64,000 nucleotides of DNA from JBGMEA01 sp041447245 (lineage in GTDB: Bacteria > Bacillota > Clostridia > Eubacteriales > Anaerofustaceae): assembly GCA_041447245.1 (NCBI GenBank), contig JBGMEA010000023.1:233077-297076 (forward strand), given 5' to 3'. A program made the translations under genes and the position numbers. Under the pieces are notes generated by a model. The model made no database searches and was not told the DNA's origin. It was given only the letters and a program-made list of their open reading frames with translations. How positions within the stretch are numbered: position 1 is the stretch's first letter; each line of letters starts with the position of its first letter. Below, in pieces: positions 17,750-27,038 of the stretch.

Positions 17750-18460
17750 TTATGCCTCACTGATCAATTCTTTCAATGTAATTTTATTTTCATACAATGC
17801 TTTTCCTATGATTGCTCCGTACACACCGATTTCTTGTAAGATTCGGATGTCGTCAGTTGTGCCAACTCCGCCCGAAGCAACAATACGGTGTTTCGTCACC
17901 TTCATCAACCTTCTGTATAGATCATAAGAAGGACCCGACATCATCCCGTCTTTTGCAATATCCGTCACGATGATCGATGCGATATTCATCGACTCTTTTT
18001 CTTTCAAAAAATCGAAGATATTGATATTACTTGCAGCAGTCCATCCTTTTATCAGAATTTCATCATTTCTTACATCTAAGGAAAGAGACACACGATTCGG
18101 AAACAGTTCACTCAGCTTAATTAAAAAATCAGGTTCTGTAACCGCAGCCGTGCCAACAATCACTCGCTTGACTCCGATGGATAGGTATTGCTCCGCCGCT
18201 TTGATATTTCTGATTCCGCCTCCAACCTGCACATTGAGCGAAACAGTTTCCACAATCTTTTTTATGATCGTGATATTCTCGACGCTGCCCGATTTCGCGG
18301 CATTCAGATCGACCACATGCAGCTCCGTGGCTCCCTGAGAAAGAAAATACTCTGCCATTTTGCAGGGGTCACTGTTGTATACCGTTTTCTCTTCATAATT
18401 TCCTTGCGTTAATCGGACGCACTGTCCGTCTAAGATGTCAATAGCGGGATATAAGATCAT
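17750..18460 (-). CDS. hisA: ProFAR isomerase
   Basis: Phosphoribosylformimino-5-aminoimidazole carboxamide ribotide isomerase, step 4 of histidine synthesis. The 236-residue half-barrel pair starts YPAIDILDGQCVRL, with the catalytic Asp near residue 8, and shows LNVQVGGGIRN and IVASGGVGT. It overlaps hisH by four bases (ATGA). Confidence 0.95.
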   Translation of the reverse strand: MILYPAIDILDGQCVRLTQGNYEEKTVYNSDPCKMAEYFLSQGATELHVVDLNAAKSGSVENITIIKKIVETVSLNVQVGGGIRNIKAAEQYLSIGVKRVIVGTAAVTEPDFLIKLSELFPNRVSLSLDVRNDEILIKGWTAASNINIFDFLKEKESMNIASIIVTDIAKDGMMSGPSYDLYRRLMKVTKHRIVASGGVGTTDDIRILQEIGVYGAIIGKALYENKITLKELISEA

Positions 18461-19065
18461 TGAATCAGCTCCAAATAATTTTTCAGCAACTTTTCTCCGG
18501 TTGCAGCGCTTTTTTCAGGATGAAACTGAGTGGCAAATATATTTCCTTTTTGAACAATGGCAGCAACTTTTCCGCCATATTCCGTGTATGCCACCAAATT
18601 TTCTTCTGCAGGAGTAGCGTAATAGGAATGCACGAAGTATACGTATTCGCCCTCCTGAATATTGTTTACAATCGGGCTGTCTTTCTGCACAATTTTCAGT
18701 TCATTCCAGCCCATATGCGGAATTTTAAGCGGTTTCTGAAACGGTATGACTTCCCCTTTCAAATAACCCAATCCCTCATGAAGTCCCATTTCATAGCTTC
18801 GTTCGAAAAGTAATTGCATTCCAACACATATTCCTAGCATATAACGGTTATCGGATGCCCATCGATCCACAAAATCCCTCAGTCCAGATTTGTTCAGCAT
18901 ATCAATACTGTCGCCGAAAGCCCCGACGCCGGGAAGTATGAGCGCATCGCTTCGTTCCAGTTCTTCTTTTTTTCCGCTGATCACGCAATCATATCCGATT
19001 TTTTTCACGGCAGTCTGCACATTCTTCAGATTGCCGACTCCGTAATCGATAATTCCGATCATCAT
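18457..19065 (-). CDS. hisH: Imidazole glycerol phosphate synthase, glutaminase subunit
   Basis: Class I glutamine amidotransferase that feeds ammonia to HisF. The 202-residue protein has the nucleophile Cys in LGICVGMQLLF and the His-Glu pair in TQFHPEKS near the C-terminus. The ATG shares its A with the hisB stop (TAATG). hisF follows two genes later in the same operon. Confidence 0.95.
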   Translation of the reverse strand: MMIGIIDYGVGNLKNVQTAVKKIGYDCVISGKKEELERSDALILPGVGAFGDSIDMLNKSGLRDFVDRWASDNRYMLGICVGMQLLFERSYEMGLHEGLGYLKGEVIPFQKPLKIPHMGWNELKIVQKDSPIVNNIQEGEYVYFVHSYYATPAEENLVAYTEYGGKVAAIVQKGNIFATQFHPEKSAATGEKLLKNYLELIQ

Positions 19066-19643
19066 TATAAAAGACCTTTCGTGGAGGGAATTCCCGTTCC
19101 CGTAATCTGAACCGCATCCGCAAGAGCTTTTGCAAGCGCTTTGAAAATCGCTTCACAGATGTGATGATTGTTCTTACCCTCCAGCACGTGTACGTGCAGT
19201 GTTATCTTCGCATTATCGGAGAATGCCCGTAAAAACTCTTCCACCGTTTCCGTTTCCAGATCCCCGATCGTTTCAGACGTGAATTCCGCTTGATAATTCA
19301 GATATGAGCGTCCGCTGATATCTACACAAACGCGCACCAATGCTTCATCCATAGGTACGTAGAAAAATGAAAACCGCTTGATACCCAGTTTGTCTCCCAG
19401 CGCTTCATTGAACGTCTGACCCAGAACAATCCCAAGATCTTCCATGGAATGATGGGTGTCCACTTCAATATCGCCATCGAGTTTCACACTTAAATCAAAC
19501 CCGCTGTGTTTTTTAAACAAATCCATCATGTGATCAAGGAAACCGATTCCCGTAGCAACAGTACCTTTCCCGATGCCATCCAGATCCAGTGATACAAAGA
19601 CATTTGTCTCATTTGTTGTTCGTTGTTTTTCGCTCTTTCTCAC
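19065..19643 (-). CDS. hisB: Imidazoleglycerol-phosphate dehydratase
   Basis: Monofunctional 192-residue dehydratase with the manganese-binding HHSMED motif and LDHMMDLF. The phosphatase half found in enterobacterial HisB is absent. Start codon GTG in a four-base overlap (GTGA) with hisC. Confidence 0.95.
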   Translation of the reverse strand: MRKSEKQRTTNETNVFVSLDLDGIGKGTVATGIGFLDHMMDLFKKHSGFDLSVKLDGDIEVDTHHSMEDLGIVLGQTFNEALGDKLGIKRFSFFYVPMDEALVRVCVDISGRSYLNYQAEFTSETIGDLETETVEEFLRAFSDNAKITLHVHVLEGKNNHHICEAIFKALAKALADAVQITGTGIPSTKGLL

Positions 19644-20698
19644 GATAAAACCTCCGACAGCACTTGCATGAGTGCCTGATTTTCCTGTTCTGTTCCGACG
19701 CTGATGCGAATCGCGTTCGGCATTTCGCTGCCCATATAGCGCAGACTGATTTTCTTTGCTTCGGCGGCATCTCTGATCTGTCCGATCAGATCGGTCGTAA
19801 TCAAAACAAAATTTGCTGATGTCGGGTAAACTCTGATTTTTCCGTCAAATTGATGTAACGCATGAAGCAGAACATCTCTCTGTTGTTTTATTGCTTTGAT
19901 TTGCTGTTTAACAATTGAGTAGTTTTTCAGCAATAACTCTGCTGCTTTTTGAGAGTAGGTGTTTAGATTATAGGGAATCTTAACCATACTCAGATATCCG
20001 ATTGTTTCTTCGTCCGCAATTGCAAAGCCGACCCTTGCTCCCGCAAGTGCAAATGCTTTGGATAGCGTTCTGAGAATGATCACACGTTTTGAGTAATCAA
20101 TTAAATTCAGATTTGTTTCTTCCGAAAAATCGATATATGCTTCGTCTATCACTACCATGCCGGAAGTTGAATCAATGATATGCTTGATATCATCCTGATT
20201 CCAAAGATATCCTGTCGGATTGTTCGGCGTGCAAATAAAAATCACTTTTGCCCGATAGTCATTTGCGGTTTTTATTAATTGATTGATATCGGGAGCAAAT
20301 GAATCATCCAGTGGAGGGATTCCGATAAACACTCCTTTAGAAAATTCAGTTACTGTTTGATACATAGAAAAAGTCGGTGTGGGCGCAAGTACTACATCAT
20401 TGTTTTCCAAAAACAAGTCGGCGATCATTCGGATAATTTCATCCGAACCGACCCCCGCAATCACTTCTTCCGGTTTTCTTCCGATGTAGCTCGCATAGGT
20501 TTCTCTGAGCTGCGTATTGTCACTTTCCGGATATCGGTTAAATGAGATCGCTTCCAGCAATTCCATATGATCCTGCATCGGAAGCGTTCCGATCAGATTG
20601 ACGGGGTTTTCATTGGCGTTCAGTATCACATCATATTCCTGAGGCGATACTTTGTATGGAACATAACCCCGAAACATTGCCCGTATCAGTTCATTCAT
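19640..20698 (-). CDS. hisC: Histidinol-phosphate aminotransferase
   Basis: PLP-dependent class I/II aminotransferase, 352 residues. The PLP lysine is in LRTLSKAFALAGARVGF; CTPNNPTG and DEAYIDF bind cofactor. ATGA overlap with hisD. It turns imidazole acetol phosphate into histidinol phosphate. Confidence 0.95.
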   Translation of the reverse strand: MNELIRAMFRGYVPYKVSPQEYDVILNANENPVNLIGTLPMQDHMELLEAISFNRYPESDNTQLRETYASYIGRKPEEVIAGVGSDEIIRMIADLFLENNDVVLAPTPTFSMYQTVTEFSKGVFIGIPPLDDSFAPDINQLIKTANDYRAKVIFICTPNNPTGYLWNQDDIKHIIDSTSGMVVIDEAYIDFSEETNLNLIDYSKRVIILRTLSKAFALAGARVGFAIADEETIGYLSMVKIPYNLNTYSQKAAELLLKNYSIVKQQIKAIKQQRDVLLHALHQFDGKIRVYPTSANFVLITTDLIGQIRDAAEAKKISLRYMGSEMPNAIRISVGTEQENQALMQVLSEVLS

Positions 20699-21996
20699 GC
20701 CTCAAACCTCTTTCTGATGGAATTTGCGTGAGCGGTCAGTCCTTCCGTTTCGGCAAACGCAATCACTTTGTCTTTCACTGCAGTCAATGCGTCGCGGTCA
20801 TAGCACACGACACTGGTACGTTTCATGAAATCATATGTGGAAAGCGGAGAATAAAATTTCGCTTTCCCGGATGTTGGAATCGTATGATTGCTTCCGGCAA
20901 AATAATCCCCGATCGGTTCCGGTGTGAATTCTCCAAGGAATACAGTGCCGGCGTTTTCGACCAACGGCAAATAATCTTTGGGATTTTGCACAAGCAATTC
21001 CAAATGTTCGGGCGCGATTTCATTTGATATTTCAAAACAATGCTGCAGACTGTCCGTTACAAGTATGATTCCATACTGTGCGATCGATACCTCTGCGATT
21101 GCTTTTTTTGACAGAGAAAACAACTGCTTTTCTACTTCGACTTTTACTTGTTTGGCAAGCCGAAGGCTATCCGTCACCAAAATGCTCGCTGCCGCTTCAT
21201 CATGTTCTGCCTGTGAGAGCAGATCGGCAGCCGCATAAACAGGATTTGCTGTTCGATCGGCAATAATCAATACTTCGCTCGGACCGGCAAGCATATCAAT
21301 ATCAACATCCCCGTAGACCTGTTTTTTAGCGGCAGTCACGTATAAGTTGCCGGGTCCGCAAATTTTCAGTACGGGTTTGACTGTTTCCGTTCCGTACGCC
21401 AAAGCTGCAATCGCCTGAGCTCCGCCGGATTTGTATATTTCCGTAATGCCGCATACTTTCGCCGCAGTCAGAATATTGGGATTTACTTTCCCTTCCGTAT
21501 TCGCGGGTGTAATCATTGCGATTTCTTTGACCCCCGCAACAAAAGCAGGAATGGAATCCATCAGAACAGTAGAAGGATATGGGCTTTTCCCCCCGGGGAC
21601 ATACAGACCGACCCGTTTCAACGGAGTGATTTTCTGACTCAGCTGCCTTCCGCTCTGATCAATGCAAATATCTGCAAAATGCTGTTGGGAGTGATATTCA
21701 ATAATATTCTTTCGCGCTTCTTCCAAAATCGAAATAAAGTCCTCGCCGCAGGACTTGTAAGCCGACTCGATTTCCTCTTCCGTCACGCGCAGAGAAGTCA
21801 GCTCTGCGTGATCAAATTTTTTCGCATATTCAATCAAAGCCGCATCTTTCATGGCTTTAACATCCGATATGATATCAGAAACAGTTTGATTTACCTGATC
21901 CAATTTCGCATTGCTGCGGGTACTGATCAGGTTTAACTGTGAAGTCAATTCTTCTTTATTCTTTATCATTATTATTTTCATTTTTTTACCTGTCAT
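20695..21996 (-). CDS. hisD: Histidinol dehydrogenase
   Basis: Zinc enzyme that carries out the last two oxidations to histidine. The 433-residue protein has the family stretches YVPGGKSPYPS, CGPGNLYVTAAKK, LAGPSEVL, QAEHDEAA and the late GSNHTIPT. The start overlaps hisG by four bases; a second ATG five codons in has a slightly better ribosome site, so the exact start is open. Confidence 0.95.
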   Translation of the reverse strand: MTGKKMKIIMIKNKEELTSQLNLISTRSNAKLDQVNQTVSDIISDVKAMKDAALIEYAKKFDHAELTSLRVTEEEIESAYKSCGEDFISILEEARKNIIEYHSQQHFADICIDQSGRQLSQKITPLKRVGLYVPGGKSPYPSTVLMDSIPAFVAGVKEIAMITPANTEGKVNPNILTAAKVCGITEIYKSGGAQAIAALAYGTETVKPVLKICGPGNLYVTAAKKQVYGDVDIDMLAGPSEVLIIADRTANPVYAAADLLSQAEHDEAAASILVTDSLRLAKQVKVEVEKQLFSLSKKAIAEVSIAQYGIILVTDSLQHCFEISNEIAPEHLELLVQNPKDYLPLVENAGTVFLGEFTPEPIGDYFAGSNHTIPTSGKAKFYSPLSTYDFMKRTSVVCYDRDALTAVKDKVIAFAETEGLTAHANSIRKRFEA

Positions 21997-22604
21997 CTTT
22001 GAAATAATTTGATTAATGTTTCCATCTCATCATGCTTCGTCTTAAGCGCTGCTTTATTGGCAATAAATACAGATGTAATATCGTATATTTCCTCCAAGAC
22101 AACCAATCCGTTTTCTTTCAGGGTAGAACCGGTCTGTACAATATCCACAATAACATCACTCATATTCAACAGCGGAGCAAGCTCAACCGATCCGTTTAAT
22201 TTGATGATTTCATAATCAATGCCGATGTTATTAAAAAAATCTTTCGCGCTGTTCACGTATTTTGATGCGGCAACAACCTTTTCCATTTTGCGAAAATCGG
22301 TTTCGGGCCTTCCTGCCACGCACATTTTGCACCGACCGATATCGAGTGCAAATAAACGATATACGTCCGGATTATCTTCCACCAGGATATCTTTGCCGAC
22401 AATGCCGCAATCCGCAACCCCCTGCTCCACATAGACTGCCGTATCACTCGGCTTTACGAGAATCAATTCGTATTGATTAAGCGTATCCGGGATGATTAAT
22501 TTACGAGTCTCTTCAATATCATCGAAATGAATTCCGTGATCCGCCATCATTGCCAATGCTTCTTTTGCTACCCGGCCTTTTGCCACTGCGATTCTAAGCA
22601 TCAT
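21993..22604 (-). CDS. hisG: ATP phosphoribosyltransferase, short catalytic form
   Basis: First and controlled step of histidine synthesis. At about 203 residues this is the short form, which lacks the C-terminal regulatory domain and needs HisZ; hisZ is directly upstream. Motifs: LRIAVAKGRV at the start, ADCGIVGKD and DIVQTGSTLKENGL (PRPP site). Start set at the first of two adjacent ATG codons just after GGAGGGG; the gene begins within the last codons of hisZ. Confidence 0.94.
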   Translation of the reverse strand: MMLRIAVAKGRVAKEALAMMADHGIHFDDIEETRKLIIPDTLNQYELILVKPSDTAVYVEQGVADCGIVGKDILVEDNPDVYRLFALDIGRCKMCVAGRPETDFRKMEKVVAASKYVNSAKDFFNNIGIDYEIIKLNGSVELAPLLNMSDVIVDIVQTGSTLKENGLVVLEEIYDITSVFIANKAALKTKHDEMETLIKLFQR

Positions 22605-23739
22605 ACCCCTCCGCTCGAAGCACGGATTTAACCTCTTCGATCGTTTGATATTTTTTGTGATGATACTCAATAGAAAATCGATCATCCGTATGATTCAGCG
22701 CGACATACAATCCGATCTTTCTGAATTCTTCAGCCGTTTGTATCGAAAGGAAAGAATCATCAGTAGGTGAATTGATTGTGATTTGATGATCTCTTTGTTC
22801 CTTGATGTCGGCTACCAGTGCTGCCGTTTCATTCAGATTATGTCCAAAACCGCAAGCATGTTTTCGTAACCCGAACTTACTTGCAAGCAAATCATAGCGT
22901 CCCCCGCTGATCAATTCCTCTTTCGCTCCGTCCGCATAAATTTTAAAAATCATGCCGGAATAATACTCCATCGGATTGGAAAAACCAAGATCAAGATAGA
23001 CATAATTCTGCAAACCGTATTCTCCCAAACACCGGTAGATTTCCTCGATATTCTTGAGCGCATCACGCATACGTTCATTTAAGCACATCATTTTGGCTTC
23101 ATCAATTACGCTTTCGTAATCTCCGAACAACATACAGATATCCAACACTTTTTGAGAAATCCCGCCATCGATGTTTTTCTTTTGTAAAAAAACATCTAAG
23201 TCCATCGTATTTTTCTGAGCAATTAACGAATGGATGGTTTGATGATCCGCTTTTGTCAGATTTTTTACTCCATCAAACAATGCATAGATGAAATCGGAAT
23301 GTCCGACATCCACCCTGATTCCATGAATACCTAAATTGAGAAGAGATTTTATTGCGACCGCAATCACTTCGCTGTCACACATTGGTGTTGAATCATTAAA
23401 AAATTCGACACCCGATTGCATAAACTCGTTCCCTTCATAGTGATCACTTTTGTAACGAACAATTTCAGTATGGTAAAAATACCTCTGAATCTGTCGATTT
23501 CCTTTTGCATTGACTTTTTTCAGAATATTAAAAGTCGCATCGGGACGGATTACCATCACGTCGCCGTTGCGATCCAAAAATTTGATATATCGGTTTCCGG
23601 GTACCCCTTTGTATTTCTCGTACAGATCAGCACGCACAAACATCGGGATATCAATTTCTTCATATCCGTATTTCAAATAAATCGATTCCATTGATTGTCT
23701 CATAGACGAATAAATATTCTTTGCAATGTTTGTTCTCAT
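22594..23739 (-). CDS. hisZ: ATP phosphoribosyltransferase regulatory subunit
   Basis: Catalytically inactive class II histidyl-tRNA synthetase paralogue, 381 residues, that activates short HisG and mediates histidine feedback. Recognised by YLKYGYEEIDIP and MVIRPDATFNI in the synthetase core, GGRYDLL, and by its position ahead of hisG. It is the first gene of the his operon. I do not expect tRNA synthetase activity because the anticodon-binding domain of HisS is missing. Confidence 0.93.
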   Translation of the reverse strand: MRTNIAKNIYSSMRQSMESIYLKYGYEEIDIPMFVRADLYEKYKGVPGNRYIKFLDRNGDVMVIRPDATFNILKKVNAKGNRQIQRYFYHTEIVRYKSDHYEGNEFMQSGVEFFNDSTPMCDSEVIAVAIKSLLNLGIHGIRVDVGHSDFIYALFDGVKNLTKADHQTIHSLIAQKNTMDLDVFLQKKNIDGGISQKVLDICMLFGDYESVIDEAKMMCLNERMRDALKNIEEIYRCLGEYGLQNYVYLDLGFSNPMEYYSGMIFKIYADGAKEELISGGRYDLLASKFGLRKHACGFGHNLNETAALVADIKEQRDHQITINSPTDDSFLSIQTAEEFRKIGLYVALNHTDDRFSIEYHHKKYQTIEEVKSVLRAEGYDA

Positions 23740-23932
23740 ATTGATACCCTTTTGATTTATCGTTTATTATAGCACAAAGTGGACGTACGCGAAATATGAA
23801 ACCGTTTAAAAGAAATGAGATTTTTTCATTTTCTTTCTCATTGAATCCGCGTAAACGATACAGCCTAATTATCTAAGCAAAAAATTCTTCTTTCTGTACG
23901 ATGCATCCATCTCCGTTTCGCTCGGATATCTA
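23740..23932. other. Intergenic region between hisZ and tRNA-Leu, with the his promoter
   Basis: Minus strand shows TGC then TATAAT (23774-23766), an extended -10 promoter about 27 bases before hisZ, without a good -35. A loose hairpin (GAAATGAGA with a matching arm, about 23813-23845) lies further upstream. No T-box core is present. I see no gene here. Confidence 0.5.
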
Positions 23933-23961
23933 TTGACCTTTCCGCATTGTATTGTTATAAT
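23933..23961 (+). promoter_or_regulatory. Promoter of tRNA-Leu
   Basis: TTGACC (23933-23938), 17-base spacer, TATAAT (23956-23961), 15 bases before the mature tRNA. Confidence 0.8.
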
Positions 23962-23976
23962 ACTCCTCGGAATCAT

Positions 23977-24060
23977 GCGGATATGGCGGAATTGGCAGAC
24001 GCACCAGACTTAGGATCTGGCGCCTACGGCGTGGAGGTTCGACTCCTCTTATCCGCACCA
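23977..24060 (+). tRNA. tRNA-Leu (anticodon TAG)
   Basis: Seven-base acceptor stem GCGGATA pairs with TATCCGC. The anticodon arm is CCAGA-CTTAGGA-TCTGG with TAG at 24011-24013. A long variable arm (GCGCCTACGGCGT) marks a class II tRNA, and GGTTCGACTCC forms the T arm. The 3' CCA is encoded. Confidence 0.96.
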
Positions 24061-24075
24061 ATTTGTACTTCACCG

Positions 24076-24105
24076 ATCGGGAATTGACATCCCGATTTTT
24101 TATTT
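24076..24105 (+). terminator. Terminator after tRNA-Leu
   Basis: Seven-base-pair stem (24076-24082 with 24090-24096), seven-base loop, then a T run. Confidence 0.85.
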
Positions 24106-24200
24106 CTTTTTTAATAATGATTTCTTATCTTGTATAGTTTGGACGTATAATAAACGGAGAAAACAAATGGTCTTTTATGAATATATTTGGAGGTAATACA

Positions 24201-25007
24201 ATGTTTCAGGATGGTATGATGTCATCGTTCGACGGAACAAAGCTCTATTTCAGAAAGGACATTCCGGAAAATCCAAAGGCGGTTGTAATCATCGTCCACG
24301 GTCTTTGCGAACATTTGGGGCGTTATGATTATTTAGCGGAAAAACTCTTGAGGGAACAGATTCTGGTTTATCGATTTAATCACCGCGGACACGCCAATTC
24401 CGAAGGGAAACGGGTTTTCTACAATGATTTCAATGAACTGGCAGATGATGTGAATGCTGTCGTTCAATTTGCAAAAGTTGAAAATCCCTCTTTGCCGCTT
24501 ATCTTGATCGGTCACAGTATGGGAGGGATGGCAGTTGCTCTTTATGGCACAAAATACCCGAATATGGTGGATGGAATTGTCATATCCGGGGGATTGACCA
24601 GATACAATAAACATATCATGGGAGATCTTCCTTTGGATATGCCTGCTGACACTTATGTTCCGAACGCATTGGGCGACGGAGTCTGCAGTGATCCCGCCGT
24701 CATTGAAGCATATGTTAATGATCCATTGGTGGAAAAACAGATTTCAGTCGGGCTGATCAACTGTTTGTATTACGCAACAGAATGGCTGAAGAAAAACCCA
24801 CAGGATTTTGTCGATCCGGTATTTCTGATGCACGGTTGTGACGACGGTCTGGTCAGCGAAAAAGACTCGCGCGAATTTTTCTCCGAAATAGCGTCCAAAG
24901 ACAAATCGCTGAAAATTTATGCACATCTTTTCCATGAAATATTCAATGAACCAATCCGCGACGAAGTTATGTCCGAAGCAATTCTTTGGATTAAAAAACA
25001 TATCTGA
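24201..25007 (+). CDS. Alpha/beta hydrolase, monoacylglycerol-lipase-like
   Basis: A 268-residue serine hydrolase. Features: oxyanion region VHGLCEHLGRYD near residue 35, nucleophile elbow GHSMGG near residue 103, acid in HGCDDGLV and catalytic His in LFHEIFNEP. This arrangement fits lysophospholipase or monoglyceride lipase relatives. No signal peptide, so cytosolic. Start chosen at the ATG after GGAGG; an upstream ATG (24177) lacks a site. Single gene with its own terminator. Confidence 0.9.
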   Translation: MFQDGMMSSFDGTKLYFRKDIPENPKAVVIIVHGLCEHLGRYDYLAEKLLREQILVYRFNHRGHANSEGKRVFYNDFNELADDVNAVVQFAKVENPSLPLILIGHSMGGMAVALYGTKYPNMVDGIVISGGLTRYNKHIMGDLPLDMPADTYVPNALGDGVCSDPAVIEAYVNDPLVEKQISVGLINCLYYATEWLKKNPQDFVDPVFLMHGCDDGLVSEKDSREFFSEIASKDKSLKIYAHLFHEIFNEPIRDEVMSEAILWIKKHI

Positions 25008-25025
25008 ATCAGAGCGATGAATTGT

Positions 25026-25060
25026 AAGGATTTCAGACATCGTGTTTGAATCCTTTTTTC
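25026..25060 (+). terminator. Terminator after the hydrolase gene
   Basis: Seven-base-pair stem (25026-25032 with 25049-25055), 16-base loop, then six T. Confidence 0.75.
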
Positions 25061-25087
25061 ATATAGAAATGAAAGGATATCTTCATT

Positions 25088-25540
25088 ATGATAAGAAAAA
25101 TACAGCAATCTGACCGAGCTGAATACCTTGAGATGGCTCAAAAAATGTATGACACCGATACGGTATGCAATCCGGTTCCGTTCGACCATTTTGAAAAAAC
25201 TTTTCTTGAACTGCAGCATTCCGATTGCTATGCTTCCTGCTATGTATATGAAGAAGAAAATAAGCATTTATCAGGATATACATTGCTTTCCAAAACTTAT
25301 TCCCAGGAAGCAGGGGGAATCGTACTTTGGATTGAAGAATTGTTTATCAAGGATGAATTCCGCGGACTTGGACACGCAAAAGAACTGATCGAATTTATTC
25401 TTCATTCGGCACACGGAGACAGCACAATCAGACGAATCCGACTGGAAGTCACGGAGTCCAATCATAAAGCCATTTCATTATATGAAAAATATAATTTCAA
25501 GTTTCTTAATTACAAGCAAATGATCCTCGAAGAAAAATAA
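25088..25540 (+). CDS. GNAT family N-acetyltransferase
   Basis: A 150-residue acetyltransferase. The acetyl-CoA motif A is FRGLGHAKELIEF (about residues 96-108) and the C-terminal SNHKAISLYEKYNF is the usual motif B. Substrate unknown. An AAAGGA site lies 12 bases before the ATG. Confidence 0.88.
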   Translation: MIRKIQQSDRAEYLEMAQKMYDTDTVCNPVPFDHFEKTFLELQHSDCYASCYVYEEENKHLSGYTLLSKTYSQEAGGIVLWIEELFIKDEFRGLGHAKELIEFILHSAHGDSTIRRIRLEVTESNHKAISLYEKYNFKFLNYKQMILEEK

Positions 25541-25591
25541 CCGTTTTGAAATATCCAAAATTATTATGATGAACGAAAGGATGGACGTCAC

Positions 25592-25980
25592 TTGAAAAAA
25601 TTCAACTCATGGCTTGCGGTCAATACTACAAAAGCTGTCGGGAATATGTACTGTGCCTACTTGTTCATGGCAGTTGCGCTCATTTCTCTCCCTGCAATAT
25701 TGGCAATATCATCGAATTGATTGATTGGCTGACACAAAGCATGCTCCAATTAGTGCTGATGTCTGTTTTGATGGTCGGACAAAATCTTATGAATGCAGCA
25801 TCCGAAAGGCGTGTTGAAGAAACACACTGCATTGTGAAAAAATCTCATGATGAACAAATGGAAGAAATTCAACAAATTAGAACTTTGCTCAAAACATCAC
25901 AGCAAGAATGGGACGAATTGAAGAGCATTATTTCCCAATTATATGTCGTACTCGATAAAATCAGTCACGAAAATGCATAA
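25592..25980 (+). pseudogene. Frameshifted small membrane protein gene
   Basis: Two reading frames together make one protein. From the TTG at 25592 (AAAGGATGG about 10 bases ahead) the first frame reads a membrane-type N-terminus, with WLAVNTTKAVGNMYCAYLF, and reaches a stop at about 25720. The frame one base back then continues as WLTQSMLQLVLMSVLMVGQN and ends at 25980 with a charged coiled-coil tail. These two halves are consecutive parts of a small two-TM family that I have seen in bacteria but cannot name with certainty. The switch falls near 25700-25720. Either one base was lost (pseudogene or sequencing error), or ribosomes shift frame; no classic slippery heptamer is visible. Confidence 0.65.
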
Positions 25981-26113
25981 ATTGAGAATTTGCAAATCAT
26001 TTACGATTTTACTAATTTTTTCCAATCAAGCTTCGATAATATATATGAGATTATTTACTACAATTACGTAAAGTTATGCAAATTTTTAACATTTGATTTT
26101 TGGAGGGAACGTG

Positions 26114-26956
26114 ATGGTAAATTCCAATTTTGATACCGACAACGAGGTTTTGAAGGCGTTCGAACTGATTGCGCCTTATTTTGATATTATTATGGATAAC
26201 GAGGCAAATCTTGCGCTCGCAAACAGAACTCATTATATCGCAAACCATACTTGTCCTGCATTAAGAATGAAAGCGGGTGCAGGAGATCCTATTCCGGAAG
26301 GAGGCTCTGCTTGGGAAGCAATTCACACAGGACAAATTTGTATAAAGGACGTTTCTGCAGAAGTGTTCGGGGTTCCGTTCAAATCATACAGCATTCCCGT
26401 CAGAAATGAAGACGGCACAATTGAAGGGGCAGTCAGTGTAGGGAAAAGCCTGCAAAAACGTTCTGAAGTCTTAGATTGTGCCCAGGGGCTCTCTTCCAGT
26501 CTGATTCAAATCACAAGTGCGGTTAACGAATTGTCGGATACCGTTCAGAACGTGGTAAAAACAAATACGGAAAACATAGAATTTGTGAATAATACCGACC
26601 AAAAAGCAAAAGAAACAAATGAAATATTGAATATTGTACGAAAAGTATCCAGACAGACGCATCTGTTGGGGATCAATGCCTCCATAGAAGCTGCCAAAGC
26701 AGGTCAATACGGCAAAAGCTTTGAAGTTGTAGCCAACGAAATCAGAAGTCTTTCGGAATCGGTCAGCAATTCCATGAATCGCATGGAAGATGTTTTGGGT
26801 GGAATCAGCGCCGCAATTTCAGAAATGAAAAAAAGGATCGAGCAATCAAACGACGCAATCTCTTCACAGGCATCTACACTGGAAGAAATTGCCGCTTCCA
26901 TTGAATCGTTGAATAGCACTGCCAGAGAATTGAATAACTTATCGGAAAAACTTTAA
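26114..26956 (+). CDS. Soluble methyl-accepting chemotaxis-type signalling protein
   Basis: A 280-residue protein with no transmembrane segment. The N-terminal 120 residues look like a small sensor domain (IPEGGSAWEAIHTG, then FKSYSIPVRNEDGTIEGAV, resembling PAS/CACHE-type folds). The C-terminal part carries the receptor signalling core with INASIEAAKAGQYGKSFEVV and NEIRSLSESV, the hairpin region that contacts CheA and CheW. Only a short cytoplasmic coiled coil is present, so it may form a small cytosolic array or act apart from chemotaxis. No che genes are in the window. Start set at ATG after GGAGG. Confidence 0.88.
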   Translation: MVNSNFDTDNEVLKAFELIAPYFDIIMDNEANLALANRTHYIANHTCPALRMKAGAGDPIPEGGSAWEAIHTGQICIKDVSAEVFGVPFKSYSIPVRNEDGTIEGAVSVGKSLQKRSEVLDCAQGLSSSLIQITSAVNELSDTVQNVVKTNTENIEFVNNTDQKAKETNEILNIVRKVSRQTHLLGINASIEAAKAGQYGKSFEVVANEIRSLSESVSNSMNRMEDVLGGISAAISEMKKRIEQSNDAISSQASTLEEIAASIESLNSTARELNNLSEKL

Positions 26957-26983
26957 AACCATAATTGCCAATATTTCCAACAG

Positions 26984-27015
26984 AAAAAGCACACAATTTA
27001 GTGTGCTTTTTCTGT
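26984..27015. terminator. Bidirectional terminator
   Basis: Eleven-base-pair perfect stem (26984-26994 with 27001-27011), six-base loop, T-rich on both strands. It serves the receptor gene and the convergent CoA-transferase operon. Confidence 0.9.
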
Positions 27016-27038
27016 TATTACAAGGGACATTAGAGGGA

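Noticed and set aside
22594..23739. Histidyl-tRNA synthetase
   Set aside because: The protein lacks the anticodon-binding domain and stands directly ahead of a short hisG, which is the HisZ arrangement.
23740..23932. Possible histidine T-box leader upstream of hisZ
   Set aside because: No T-box core (GGTGGAACCGCG-like) is present and the region between promoter and start codon is under 30 bases.
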